Below, in pieces: positions 1 through 8,645 of a DNA stretch of 64,000 nt. Numbering within the stretch: position 1 is the stretch's first letter; each line of letters begins with the position of its first letter. The notes below the pieces were generated by a model. It had not been told where the DNA came from and made no database searches. It worked only from the letters and a program-made list of their open reading frames with translations. Made by a program: the position numbers and the translations under genes. Origin of the DNA: Corynebacterium hindlerae (GTDB lineage Bacteria > Actinomycetota > Actinomycetes > Mycobacteriales > Mycobacteriaceae); NCBI RefSeq assembly GCF_014117265.1, contig NZ_CP059833.1:496001-560000 (forward strand), given 5' to 3'.

Positions 1-1
1 C

Positions 2-424
2 CCCATCACCATCGATCGCATCGCCGACACGTGGGCCACCCGGGGCATCACCAACATGGAAAAGCATGAGGATTTCATTGTCACCGGAATCAACAACATC
101 CTCATGGCGGTCTTTATTGACAACGGCCCCTCCCTACTCATGCGAGGACACTGGGATTGCTTCGTCCCCGAAGCAGACCTGCTCAAGGCCTTCCTCATCG
201 CCAACGACTGGAATAACGCCCCCTCGCTCACCCGGGCCCTATGGGTAACCGAGGAGCAGGCGCTCCAGCTCCGTGTCGAGGCAGCGCTGCCCATCACGCA
301 CGGTATGTCCAGCGAACAGTTAGACGAGGTCATCACCACCTACACCCAGGAAATCCTCAGGGCGATTGATTCCCTCAGTATGGACATCAGCGGCCACTCG
401 CCTGTGCATTGGCCGGACCAATAG
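2..424 (+). CDS. YbjN-like protein, C-terminal part
   Basis: This is the last 140 residues of a gene whose start lies before the window; the frame is open from base 2 and ends in TAG. The segment has an alternating hydrophobic strand (NNILMAVFID) followed by a small basic strand (SLLMRGHW) and then a helix ending in ANDWN, a pattern typical of the YbjN fold. YbjN proteins resemble type III secretion chaperones in fold, but their role in actinobacteria is unknown. The gene converges on nadC with only five bases between the stops. The family call is from pattern recognition and is moderately sure; the function is unknown. Confidence 0.65.
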   Translation, partial: PITIDRIADTWATRGITNMEKHEDFIVTGINNILMAVFIDNGPSLLMRGHWDCFVPEADLLKAFLIANDWNNAPSLTRALWVTEEQALQLRVEAALPITHGMSSEQLDEVITTYTQEILRAIDSLSMDISGHSPVHWPDQ

Positions 425-429
425 GGGCG

Positions 430-1302
430 TTATTCGAAGTCGAGCCCCAGGTCCAAGGCGCGAACCGAGTGCGTCAACGAACCGACCGCCAGGAAATCCA
501 CACCGCACTTGGCGTAGTCGGCCGCGTGTTCCAACCGCAGGCCACCAGAGGCTTCCAGCAACGTCGACGGCGATAGTGCATTACGACGCTGCACAGCAAT
601 CTGCACCTCCCACAGGTCAAAGTTGTCCAGCAACACCTCGTCAGGAGACTCTGTCAAAATTTCATCCAACTGCGCGAGCGTATCTACTTCTACCTCGCAC
701 CACACGTCCGGGTACTCCAGACGAACGCAGCGCAGCGCTCCCACCACGGACCCGGCAGCCACCACGTGGTTGTCCTTGATCATTGCGCGATCCCCCAGCC
801 CCATGCGGTGGTTTTCGCCACCGCCGGCCCGGACTGCGTATTTTTGTAGTTTCCGCATCATTGGCAACGTCTTGCGGGAGTCACGAATTTTCGCGCCAGT
901 GCCGGCGACAGCGTCCACCCACTCCGCGGTGGCCGTGGCTACCCCACCGAGGTGCGTCAGCAAGTTGAGCATCGTGCGCTCAGCGGTGAGGAGAGTTCGG
1001 GTCGGACATTCAATCGTGGCGACTGCGGTACCTGGCTCCACGCGATCGCCGTCGGAAAGGTGCAGTTCCACGCGGTAATCTTCGGTGGTGCTGACTTCGG
1101 AGAGGACGGCGTCGATAAGCGCGAGCCCGGCGACGGTGCCGTGCGCGCGGCTGACAATTTTCGCGGTGGCACGCTGCGTCTCGCCGACGGTGGCGCGGGT
1201 GGTGATGTCCGGTCCGTAAGCGAGGTCCTCGTCGAGTGCGACGCGGATGACGGCGCGGGCGTCGGCAAGGTCAAAAGCAAGGTCAGGGCCAAAATCAGAC
1301 AT
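430..1302 (-). CDS. nadC: Nicotinate-nucleotide pyrophosphorylase (carboxylating)
   Basis: NadC converts quinolinate and PRPP to nicotinate mononucleotide, CO2 and pyrophosphate in de novo NAD synthesis. The 290-residue length is normal. The N-terminal domain spans about residues 20-118 and the barrel domain about 120-285. Visible active-site motifs are RDSRKT (140-145), GGGENHR (160-166) and IKDNH (175-179), which bind quinolinate and PRPP phosphates. The ATG shares its first base with the nadA stop (TAATG), so the two are almost certainly translationally coupled. It is the last gene of the leftward run starting at bioB. Confidence 0.96.
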   Translation of the reverse strand: MSDFGPDLAFDLADARAVIRVALDEDLAYGPDITTRATVGETQRATAKIVSRAHGTVAGLALIDAVLSEVSTTEDYRVELHLSDGDRVEPGTAVATIECPTRTLLTAERTMLNLLTHLGGVATATAEWVDAVAGTGAKIRDSRKTLPMMRKLQKYAVRAGGGENHRMGLGDRAMIKDNHVVAAGSVVGALRCVRLEYPDVWCEVEVDTLAQLDEILTESPDEVLLDNFDLWEVQIAVQRRNALSPSTLLEASGGLRLEHAADYAKCGVDFLAVGSLTHSVRALDLGLDFE

Positions 1303-2354
1303 TATTCGCCGTCACCAGGCTTTCCAATCGTGATCATGCGCGCGACGCTGGCGCGGGCCTTGTCGGCCACATCGGCGGGGACGGTCACCTCGTCGGTGCC
1401 GTCGGCCAGGCACTTGAGCAGCGCTGCGGGGGTGATGCGCTTCATGTAACCGCATTCGGCGCGCTCGTTGACCGGCTGGAAGTTCACCTCTGGGGCTGCC
1501 TTGTGCAGCTGGTGCAACATACCCAGCTCCGTGGCCACCAACACGGTGGAACCGCCGGACACCTCACGGGCGCTGGTGAGCATATCGCCAGTGGACAGCA
1601 TGTGCACTCGTTCTTTTTCGATCGTGCCCTCGCCCGCCAGGTAGATCGCGGAGTTCGCACACCCGCACTCAGGGTGAATGAACAGCTCAGCGGCCGGATT
1701 CGACACCGCCGCCTCCTCCAACTGCCGGGAGCTAATCCCCGCGTGCACGTGGCATTCCCCCGCCCAGGTACGCACATTGTCCCGGCCGGTCTCCCGGATC
1801 ACGTGGGCGCCCAAGAACTGATCCGGGCAGAACAGAATTTCGGTGTCCGGGTCGATGGATGCCACCACATCGACAGCATTGGACGAGGTGCAGCACACGT
1901 CAGTCAGCGCCTTTACCGCCGCGGTGGTGTTGACGTAAGAAACGACCACGGCGTCCGGGTGCTCATCTTTCCATTCCTGCAGCTGCTCCGCGGTGATGGA
2001 GTCCGCGAGCGAACACCCTGCTTCCTCGTCCGGGATAAGAACAGTTTTGTCCGGGGACAGGATCTTCGCGGTTTCCGCCATAAAGTGCACGCCACAGAAC
2101 ACGATCACGTCTGCGTCCGTTTCCGCTGCAATGCGCGACAGGGCCAGGGAATCGCCTGTGAAGTCGGCGATGTCTTGGATCTCCGGGAGCTGGTAGTTGT
2201 GGGCGAGGATTACCGCGCGGCGTTCCTGCTTGAGGCGGGCAACTTCCCGACGCCATTCATCCGAGGCCTCGATCCCGGCATACCCTTCCGGGGTGCTCAC
2301 TACCGATGCGCGAAGTGGCGATTCGATCGGACCAAGTTGGCTTAGTGCAGACAA
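1302..2354 (-). CDS. nadA: Quinolinate synthase A
   Basis: NadA condenses iminoaspartate with dihydroxyacetone phosphate to quinolinate using a [4Fe-4S] cluster. The three expected cluster cysteines are visible at C114 (AGCSLADS), C230 (HPEC) and C301 (ECGYMK). The start is taken as TTG at 2354, preceded by AAGGGG eight bases upstream; an ATG at 2361 is out of frame. No nadB (L-aspartate oxidase) is next to it, so the source of iminoaspartate is not shown by this window. It lies 33 bases after the DUF2567 gene and overlaps nadC by one base. Confidence 0.96.
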   Translation of the reverse strand: MSALSQLGPIESPLRASVVSTPEGYAGIEASDEWRREVARLKQERRAVILAHNYQLPEIQDIADFTGDSLALSRIAAETDADVIVFCGVHFMAETAKILSPDKTVLIPDEEAGCSLADSITAEQLQEWKDEHPDAVVVSYVNTTAAVKALTDVCCTSSNAVDVVASIDPDTEILFCPDQFLGAHVIRETGRDNVRTWAGECHVHAGISSRQLEEAAVSNPAAELFIHPECGCANSAIYLAGEGTIEKERVHMLSTGDMLTSAREVSGGSTVLVATELGMLHQLHKAAPEVNFQPVNERAECGYMKRITPAALLKCLADGTDEVTVPADVADKARASVARMITIGKPGDGE

Positions 2355-2387
2355 TGTGCATGCCCCTTATGTTGTTTTGAACTAAAA

Positions 2388-2975
2388 TTAACTGGAAAGA
2401 CTAGCACGCTTAGCGTCGTGTTCTTGGTGGGGGTAACTGCTGAATACCGCAAGAAGCCACATCATCAAGACAAAGACGAAAGGCGCCACGAGCACGGCAT
2501 TAGCGATCCCCACCGAGGGCAGATAGTCGATGTGCGCACCTACCTGTAACTCGTCCTCCGCGGGGGTACCTACTTTCAGCAAGGCGAATTTTGTCCCGGC
2601 CAGAAAGAAGGTGAGGGAGCCGAGGACCATCGTGACGGCGCCCCACAGCATCATGCCGATACCGGCGTAGTCCTGGTGTCGCAGCCACGCGTAGCAGCCG
2701 AGAATAATCCCCAGGATGAGGAAGCACACCACCATGACGCCGAAGGTTTGGAACTCTATGTTCGCATTGAGCAGCTCGGGATCGGTGACCTCTACTCCCC
2801 CGTTGTCAGTAATCACGCCAGAGACCGCCGGGCGCCAGGCACCCCAGGCAAGCCCACTAAGCCCAAAGGCGAGCAAGCTGATGAGCAGTACCTCGGCGTA
2901 CGCCCCCACAACACCAGGAATAAGCCGTGGTCGCAGTGTGTGGGGGTGATCGGCGCCAGGAGCGGTCATAGTCAT
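2388..2975 (-). CDS. DUF2567-type membrane protein
   Basis: A 195-residue integral membrane protein with four predicted helices (about 22-46, 73-97, 102-127 and 153-178) and an extracytoplasmic loop after the first helix containing PAVSGVITDNGG. In mycobacteria a DUF2567 membrane protein lies beside bioB and bsaP, and the same position here supports the family call. It starts 12 bases after bsaP and ends 33 bases before nadA, so it is probably co-transcribed with both. Function is unknown; a link to biotin or NAD metabolism is inference from position only. Confidence 0.75.
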   Translation of the reverse strand: MTMTAPGADHPHTLRPRLIPGVVGAYAEVLLISLLAFGLSGLAWGAWRPAVSGVITDNGGVEVTDPELLNANIEFQTFGVMVVCFLILGIILGCYAWLRHQDYAGIGMMLWGAVTMVLGSLTFFLAGTKFALLKVGTPAEDELQVGAHIDYLPSVGIANAVLVAPFVFVLMMWLLAVFSSYPHQEHDAKRASLSS

Positions 2976-2987
2976 GAACTACAGAGT

Positions 2988-3248
2988 TTAGCGTTCCAGG
3001 TATTTCGAATCGACAGCGCCATGGCGGGAGCAGATGGCATCCCAGCCATCGGGGCGGATCTGCACGACGATCCGGCGCCCGCAAATTTGGCAGTAGCGTG
3101 GCGCTTCCAAGCCAGCGCGGGCGCTCGGTGACAGAGTGACTGTCAGCTCCCCGTCCTCTGGGATTTTCTCGCCAGTGTTGGGGTGGTAGATCGGCGCTGC
3201 CCCGGTGAGCAGCGCTTCCAACAGCTCAGTGCTTTCGGGAGTTTTCAT
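2988..3248 (-). CDS. bsaP: Biotin synthase auxiliary protein (BsaP-like)
   Basis: An 86-residue protein with a CxxC...C..H cluster in its C-terminal half: C53, C56, C73 and H76, a set able to hold a metal or an Fe-S cluster. Mycobacterial BsaP, encoded directly after bioB, is required for biotin synthase activity; the size, the CQIC motif and the position six bases after the bioB stop all match. The N-terminal half (residues 1-45) is low in cysteine and begins MKTPEST. I take it as an accessory factor for BioB, probably for supply or protection of its auxiliary cluster. Confidence 0.8.
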   Translation of the reverse strand: MKTPESTELLEALLTGAAPIYHPNTGEKIPEDGELTVTLSPSARAGLEAPRYCQICGRRIVVQIRPDGWDAICSRHGAVDSKYLER

Positions 3249-3254
3249 CTGCGG

Positions 3255-4262
3255 TTAGACGGTAGCGTTCAGAGCCTTGATCGGCAGGCGCAGCTTGCCC
3301 ATCATGTCCAGGTCCTGTTCCTGCGGGCGCCCCAGGGTGGTGAGGTAGTTGCCGACGATGATGGCGTTGATGCCACCGAGCAGACCTTGCTCGACACCGA
3401 GGTCACCCAGGGTGAGCTCACGGCCACCGGCAAAGCGCAGGATGGTCTTAGGCAGCGCCAGGCGGAAGGCGCCGATCGCGCGGAGGGCGTCCTGGGCCGG
3501 CATGACTTCCCGGTCAGCGAATGGGGTGCCTGGGCGCGGATCAAGGAAGTTCATGGGCACTTCGGTAGGGTTCAGTTCTGCCAGGTCCTGCGCAAACTCG
3601 GCTCGCTGTTCCAGGGTTTCCCCCATGCCGAGGATGCCACCGGAGCACACTTCCATGCCTGCTTTGGCCACCATGTCGAGGGTTTCGCGGCGTGATTCCC
3701 AGCTGTGGGTGGTGACCACGTTCGGGAAGAAGGACCGGGCAGTTTCCAGGTTGTGGTTGTAGCGGTGGACGCCGGCCTTGGCCAGGCGGTCGACCTGCTC
3801 CTGGGTCAGGATGCCGATGGAGGCTGCGACCTCAATATCCACTTCGGACTTGATGGCTGCGACAGCGTTTTCCAGCTGCTGCATCAGGTTCTCGTCCGGC
3901 CCCTTGACAGCCGCGACGATGCAGAACTCGGTGGCGCCGGTCTTGGCGGTCTGCTTGGCAGCGTCCACGAGGGCAGGGATGTCAAGCCATGCGGAGCGCA
4001 CTGGAGAGTCGAACAAGCCGGACTGGGAGCAGAAGTGGCAATCTTCTGGGCAGCCACCGGTTTTTAGGGAGATGATGCCTTCCATCTCCACTTCTTCACC
4101 ACACCACTTCAGGCGGACTTCGTGCGCCAGTTCCAGCAGTTCAGGGATGCGATCGTCGTCCAGCTGGAGTACCGCGAGGGTTTCTTCCTTGTTCAGGCCT
4201 TCGCCTCGCTCGAGAACCTTTTCGCGGGCAAGGTCAAGGATGTCATTCTGGACGGTGGTCAT
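3255..4262 (-). CDS. bioB: Biotin synthase
   Basis: BioB is a radical-SAM enzyme that inserts sulfur into dethiobiotin, the last step of biotin synthesis. The 335-residue protein carries the CxxxCxxC motif at C71, C75 and C78 for the SAM-binding [4Fe-4S] cluster, the EFCIVAA and [11 protein letters not shown] segments for the auxiliary cluster and SAM, and the family-typical PRPGTPF and LRFAGGREL motifs. It is the first gene of the leftward run bioB-bsaP-DUF2567-nadA-nadC and is divergent from a BioQ-like repressor with a candidate operator between them. Confidence 0.97.
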   Translation of the reverse strand: MTTVQNDILDLAREKVLERGEGLNKEETLAVLQLDDDRIPELLELAHEVRLKWCGEEVEMEGIISLKTGGCPEDCHFCSQSGLFDSPVRSAWLDIPALVDAAKQTAKTGATEFCIVAAVKGPDENLMQQLENAVAAIKSEVDIEVAASIGILTQEQVDRLAKAGVHRYNHNLETARSFFPNVVTTHSWESRRETLDMVAKAGMEVCSGGILGMGETLEQRAEFAQDLAELNPTEVPMNFLDPRPGTPFADREVMPAQDALRAIGAFRLALPKTILRFAGGRELTLGDLGVEQGLLGGINAIIVGNYLTTLGRPQEQDLDMMGKLRLPIKALNATV

Positions 4263-4343
4263 GGTAGGTCACGTTCCTTACAATCACGTTGGTCAGCACA
4301 TCGTGCGGGCTTGTTGTGTATAGGCTCACACTACACCGCACCT

Positions 4344-4356
4344 TAAACGCCGTTCA
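4344..4356. promoter_or_regulatory. Candidate BioQ operator
   Basis: In the bioB-bioQ intergenic region the minus strand reads TGAAC-GGC-GTTTA, a near-perfect palindrome. The BioQ site described for C. glutamicum is, as I recall, TGAAC-N3-GTTAC, so 8 of 10 defined bases match. A TTGAAC at its edge could serve as the -35 of bioB, with TAGTGT 18 bases downstream as -10, so binding would block the promoter. The match is by eye. Confidence 0.55.
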
Positions 4357-4395
4357 AAAGAAAGGGGGTAACAACACTTTTTGTCGCGCGAGTTC

Positions 4396-4401
4396 TATTG
4401 T
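4396..4401 (+). promoter_or_regulatory. Probable -10 element of bioQ (leaderless)
   Basis: TATTGT lies seven bases before the GTG at 4409. This spacing places transcription start on or next to the start codon, implying a leaderless mRNA. No convincing -35 is seen. Confidence 0.45.
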
Positions 4402-4408
4402 GGAGGTC

Positions 4409-4957
4409 GTGCAGTTAACCCGAGAGAGCATCATTAGCGCAGCCATTGACATCCTCGATTCCTACGGGCTGGCGGACATGACCATGCGCCGACTCGCAAA
4501 ACACCTCGAGGTGGTACCCGGCGCGCTCTACTGGCATATCCCTAATAAGCAGTCGCTGATCGAAGCCATCGCGGAGGAGATTCTTTCACCCGTATGGGAG
4601 GCTATCGCCGTCGGTAAGCACAGCGCCTCCGAGCTGTGCGAGGTGCTCCGCGCGGCCATGATTCGGCACCGCGACGGCGCTGAGGTGGTCGGTGCCGCCC
4701 TGCCCGTCGGTGACATTACTGAGCGCATTATCGCTGCGCTTATCGACGCCCTCACCACCGAAAACGCTTCCCCCGAGCGGGCACGGGTGGCGGCGGGCAC
4801 GCTCCTGAACTTTACCGTCGGAGCCACGTTGCATGAGCAGTCGCGTCAGCAGATGGATGCTGCGCTGGACCGCCCAGGGGTGCCCGCTGTGCAGTCGGCG
4901 CGTGATTTTACTGACGGCCTGTCGCTCATCATGTCCGGAGTTTCGGTGCAACGTTAA
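4409..4957 (+). CDS. bioQ: TetR-family biotin regulator BioQ
   Basis: A 182-residue TetR-type repressor. The N-terminal helix-turn-helix covers about residues 5-48 (RESIISAAIDIL, MTMRRLAKHLEV, ALYWHIPNKQSL); the rest is an all-helical ligand and dimer domain. In corynebacteria BioQ represses the biotin genes and is encoded next to glgX, as here, and this copy is also divergent from bioB. The open frame extends upstream to 4289, but I place the start at GTG 4409 because a -10-like TATTGT sits seven bases before it and the protein then begins directly with the TetR helix. Autoregulation through the site at 4344-4356 is likely. Confidence 0.82.
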   Translation: MQLTRESIISAAIDILDSYGLADMTMRRLAKHLEVVPGALYWHIPNKQSLIEAIAEEILSPVWEAIAVGKHSASELCEVLRAAMIRHRDGAEVVGAALPVGDITERIIAALIDALTTENASPERARVAAGTLLNFTVGATLHEQSRQQMDAALDRPGVPAVQSARDFTDGLSLIMSGVSVQR

Positions 4958-4971
4958 GTAAGGTGTTGAGC

Positions 4972-7176
4972 ATGACTCAACAAAATGGCAATGTCCGACA
5001 GATCTGGCCGGGAGACGCATACCCGCTTGGCTCTACCTACGACGGCGCCGGCACCAACTTCGCCCTCTTTTCCGATATCGCAGAGAAGGTCGAACTCTGC
5101 CTCATTGACCGTGAGCAGAACGAAGAACGCATCGAACTCGAAGAAGTCGACGCCCACATTTGGCACTGCTACCTGCCAGGCGTCCAGCCAGGCCAACGCT
5201 ACGGCTACCGCGTGTATGGCCCGTACGACCCGGCAAACGGCCACCGCTGCGACCCAACAAAACTGCTGGTAGACCCGTACGCTAAGGCCTTCGACGGCGA
5301 GTTCGACGGCCACCCCTCGCTGTTTAGCTACGACATCACCAACCCTGATGATCCGAACGCCCGCAACACCGAAGACAGCCTGCACCACACCATGCGCTCT
5401 GTGGTGATTAACCCCTTCTTCGACTGGGCCAATGACCGCTCCCCCAAGACTCCGTACCACGAGACCGTGATCTACGAGGCTCACGTCAAGGGCATGACCA
5501 TGACGCACCCGGACGTCCCGGAACAGCTGCGCGGTACCTACGCAGGCTTGGCGCACCCGGCCATCATCAACTACCTCAAGGACCTGGGGGTGACCGCCAT
5601 CGAGCTCATGCCTGTGCACCAGTTCCTGCAGGACGATCGCCTGCGCGAGCTGGGGTTGCGCAACTACTGGGGGTACAACACCTTCGGGTTCTTCGCACCG
5701 CACCAGGACTACGCAGCGGCCACCAAGCCTGGCGGCGCCGTGTCCGAATTCAAGGGTATGGTGCGCGCCTTCCACGAAGCAGGCATCGAAGTGATCCTGG
5801 ACGTGGTGTACAACCACACCGCCGAGGGCAACCACATGGGCCCCACCATCGCGTTCCGCGGCATCGATAACGCTGCCTACTACCGCCTGGTGGACTCCGA
5901 CAAGCGCCACTACATGGACTACACCGGCACTGGTAACTCGCTGAACGTGCGCCACCCGCACTCCTTGCAGCTGATCATGGACTCCTTGCGCTACTGGGTC
6001 TCTGAGATGCACGTCGACGGTTTCCGCTTCGACCTCGCCTCTACCCTGGCTCGTGAACTCCACGACGTTGACCGCCTCTCGGCGTTCTTCGACCTCGTGC
6101 AGCAGGATCCGATCGTGTCCCAGGTCAAGCTGATCGCAGAGCCGTGGGACATTGGCGAGGGCGGCTACCAGGTGGGTAACTTCCCACCGCTGTGGACCGA
6201 GTGGAACGGTAAGTACCGTGACACCATGCGCGATTTCTGGCGCGGTGAACCTGCCACCCTGGGCGAGTTTGCTTCCCGACTGACCGGCTCGTCGGACCTC
6301 TACGCCAACAATGGTCGTCGACCAACCGCGTCCATTAACTTTGTTACCGCCCACGACGGCTTCACCCTCAATGACCTGGTCAGCTACAACGAGAAGCACA
6401 ACATGGCCAACGGTGAGGACGGGCGCGACGGCGAATCCCACAACCGATCCTGGAACTGTGGCGTGGAGGGCCCCACCGACGATCCGGAGATCCAGCAGTT
6501 GCGCGCCCAGCAGCGCCGCAACTTCCTCACCACGTTGCTGCTCTCACAGGGCACCCCGATGATCGCCCACGGCGACGAAATGGGCCGCACCCAGCAGGGC
6601 AACAACAACGTCTACTGTCAGGATTCCGAGCTGTCGTGGATCAACTGGGACCAGGTGGAAGAAAATGCAGACCTGGTGGCGTTCACCAAACGTCTGCTGG
6701 AAATCCGCCGCGACCACCCAGTGTTCCGCCGTCGTCGCTTCCTCGCCGGTGGCCCGCTTGGCGATAACATGCCGGAGCGCGACATCGCATGGCTCACCCC
6801 TGAAGGGCGTCTGATGACGCAGGACGACTGGGGTTTTACCTCCGGCAAATCCATCATGGTGTACCTCAACGGAAACGCCATCGCGGAACCGGACGAGCGT
6901 GGCCAACGTGTCACCGACGATTCCTACTTGCTGTGCTTCAACGCCTACCACGAGGACATCGATTTCACCCTGCCGAATTCTGCCTTGGGCGGAAGCTGGA
7001 AACTGCAGATCGATACCACCGATAAGACCGGTATCCCGGCTGATGAAGAGATCTACCAAGCCTCAGGACACCTGGTGGTTCCCGGCCGCAGTGTCATGCT
7101 GCTGAAGCAAATGACCCCACCGGAGCCGGTGGAAGCAGAGGAGCCAGTTTCTCCGGAAGCTGACGCAGCCAAGTAG
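4972..7176 (+). CDS. glgX: Glycogen debranching enzyme GlgX
   Basis: GlgX cleaves alpha-1,6 branches of glycogen after phosphorylase trimming, releasing short maltodextrins. The 734-residue GH13 protein has an N-terminal CBM48-like domain (about 10-110), the barrel, and a C-terminal beta domain. The nucleophile is D354 (GFRFDLAS), the acid/base E390 (IAEPWD) and the transition-state stabiliser D462 (TAHDGF). The start is ATG 4972, eight bases after AAGG; a GTG at 4963 in the same frame is less likely. The last 25 residues are acidic and proline-rich. The products feed TreY and TreZ, encoded downstream. Confidence 0.96.
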   Translation: MTQQNGNVRQIWPGDAYPLGSTYDGAGTNFALFSDIAEKVELCLIDREQNEERIELEEVDAHIWHCYLPGVQPGQRYGYRVYGPYDPANGHRCDPTKLLVDPYAKAFDGEFDGHPSLFSYDITNPDDPNARNTEDSLHHTMRSVVINPFFDWANDRSPKTPYHETVIYEAHVKGMTMTHPDVPEQLRGTYAGLAHPAIINYLKDLGVTAIELMPVHQFLQDDRLRELGLRNYWGYNTFGFFAPHQDYAAATKPGGAVSEFKGMVRAFHEAGIEVILDVVYNHTAEGNHMGPTIAFRGIDNAAYYRLVDSDKRHYMDYTGTGNSLNVRHPHSLQLIMDSLRYWVSEMHVDGFRFDLASTLARELHDVDRLSAFFDLVQQDPIVSQVKLIAEPWDIGEGGYQVGNFPPLWTEWNGKYRDTMRDFWRGEPATLGEFASRLTGSSDLYANNGRRPTASINFVTAHDGFTLNDLVSYNEKHNMANGEDGRDGESHNRSWNCGVEGPTDDPEIQQLRAQQRRNFLTTLLLSQGTPMIAHGDEMGRTQQGNNNVYCQDSELSWINWDQVEENADLVAFTKRLLEIRRDHPVFRRRRFLAGGPLGDNMPERDIAWLTPEGRLMTQDDWGFTSGKSIMVYLNGNAIAEPDERGQRVTDDSYLLCFNAYHEDIDFTLPNSALGGSWKLQIDTTDKTGIPADEEIYQASGHLVVPGRSVMLLKQMTPPEPVEAEEPVSPEADAAK

Positions 7177-7223
7177 ACTCACTGTAGTCCTCTTGGCCGG
7201 CTCAACTCGAAAGTGATGAAGCA

Positions 7224-8558
7224 GTGATCGCAGCGCACGGTGCCCACCTCAATGTCACCCCTACCAGTGTGGATGTGCACTATTCTCCGCTGCTCACTGC
7301 ATTGCAGTTTCAGTCGCGCAGCATCTCGCTCGCCGAGGTCACCGGCACTGAAGTGGTGGCCCCCACCAGCGTGCTCGGGGGTCGGGTGACGTTGCTCGGG
7401 GTGGGAATCGACGTCACCTTCAGCCCTGGTCAGGCCTCGAACGCCCAAGAGTTCTGTGCAGCCGTGGAGGCGGCGTTATCCGGCGAGACGATCCCGTCCT
7501 CGGGTTCCGTCCCTGGGTTGAACTTCATCGCCTTCGATGTCGAAACCGCGAATGCGGACTGGGGTTCCATCTGCCAGATCGGCGCGGTGCGCTTCCAGGA
7601 CGGCCTCCCCACCGACTCGGTGTCTTGGTTCGTCTCCCCGCCACCAGGGCTCGAGCACTTCGATCCCGACAATGTTGCTATCCACGGCCTAACGCAAACT
7701 GATGTGGAGTCCGCTCCGGCTTTCCCCCAACGGCTGACTGAACTCACCGACTTTGTAGGCGAGCTGCCGATGGTGGCGCACAACGCCCAGTTCGATTTCA
7801 CTGCGCTCTCCCGCGCGAGCATGGCCTGTGGCATCACCCCACCTCGATTTGTGTTCGGTTGCACTCTGCTGATGGCGCGAGCTGCGCAGTTAGGTTTTGA
7901 CAACAACCGCCTGCCCACCGTTGCCAGTGGCCTGGGGGTTGAGCTGACCAAGCACCATGACGCAACCGCGGACGCTGCTGCGTGCGGTGGTATCGCGGTG
8001 GCGCTGGCCCGGCGCGATGGCTTCACTGGAAGTTTCGTGGACATGTGTTTTAGCCGTGGCTTCACCATGGGGCTGCTGGAACCACACCGGGTGTACCCGG
8101 TGCTGCGGGATCGTAGTGGCGCAGGTGTTGCCGTGCAGCGTACCAAGTTGGGGCTGGCTCCGGAGACCAAGGAGTCTCCAGTTTCGGATGCCACGCCTCG
8201 TCCCCGGGACACAGGTAGGTCGGCGCCGTGGGCCCGAGTGGCCACCCCGGAGGTGATTCCAGACCCGAATCCCGATGCCGATCCTGCTGGCCCGCTCTTC
8301 GGCCAGAATGTCACGTTGACCGGTGATTTTGCCCCGTTTGAGAAGGGTGATTTGTGGGATAGGATCACCGAGCGTGGTGGCTCCGTAGGCAAGAATGTGA
8401 CAAAGAAAACCACCATCGTGGTGTGCGGACCGTGGGCGACAGTCACATCCAAGCAAAAGCGTGCCGAGGAGCTGATGGCTCAGGGGCAGGAGATCTCGTT
8501 GTGGGATCGGGACCGGCTTTATGAGGCGCTGGGGCTCAATGAACAACCCCCGTTTTAA
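7224..8558 (+). CDS. DnaQ-like 3'-5' exonuclease with N-terminal domain and C-terminal BRCT domain
   Basis: A 444-residue protein in three parts. Residues 1-90 form a small beta-rich domain I cannot name with certainty (possibly PH-like). Residues about 99-270 are a DEDDh exonuclease: D105 and E107 in FDVET, HNAQFD in the middle, and HDATADAAA at the end supplying the last His and Asp. Residues about 350-440 are a BRCT domain (GQNVTLTGDF, GGSVGKNVTKKT, then a Trp near the C-terminus). The exonuclease/BRCT pairing suggests a role in DNA repair or end processing. The start is GTG 7224. Confidence 0.85.
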   Translation: MIAAHGAHLNVTPTSVDVHYSPLLTALQFQSRSISLAEVTGTEVVAPTSVLGGRVTLLGVGIDVTFSPGQASNAQEFCAAVEAALSGETIPSSGSVPGLNFIAFDVETANADWGSICQIGAVRFQDGLPTDSVSWFVSPPPGLEHFDPDNVAIHGLTQTDVESAPAFPQRLTELTDFVGELPMVAHNAQFDFTALSRASMACGITPPRFVFGCTLLMARAAQLGFDNNRLPTVASGLGVELTKHHDATADAAACGGIAVALARRDGFTGSFVDMCFSRGFTMGLLEPHRVYPVLRDRSGAGVAVQRTKLGLAPETKESPVSDATPRPRDTGRSAPWARVATPEVIPDPNPDADPAGPLFGQNVTLTGDFAPFEKGDLWDRITERGGSVGKNVTKKTTIVVCGPWATVTSKQKRAEELMAQGQEISLWDRDRLYEALGLNEQPPF

Positions 8559-8645
8559 AAATTTTTTCTTCCTCCAATGGAACCTTTTGGCCGGGTGTCG
8601 CAGTCTATATAAGTGAGACAGTTTTTCGCTTAATTGGGGGTTTAA

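Noticed and set aside
4954..6441. A 495-residue minus-strand ORF across glgX
   Set aside because: It is complementary to a GH13 enzyme with all catalytic motifs and has a Val/His-rich composition typical of antisense frames.
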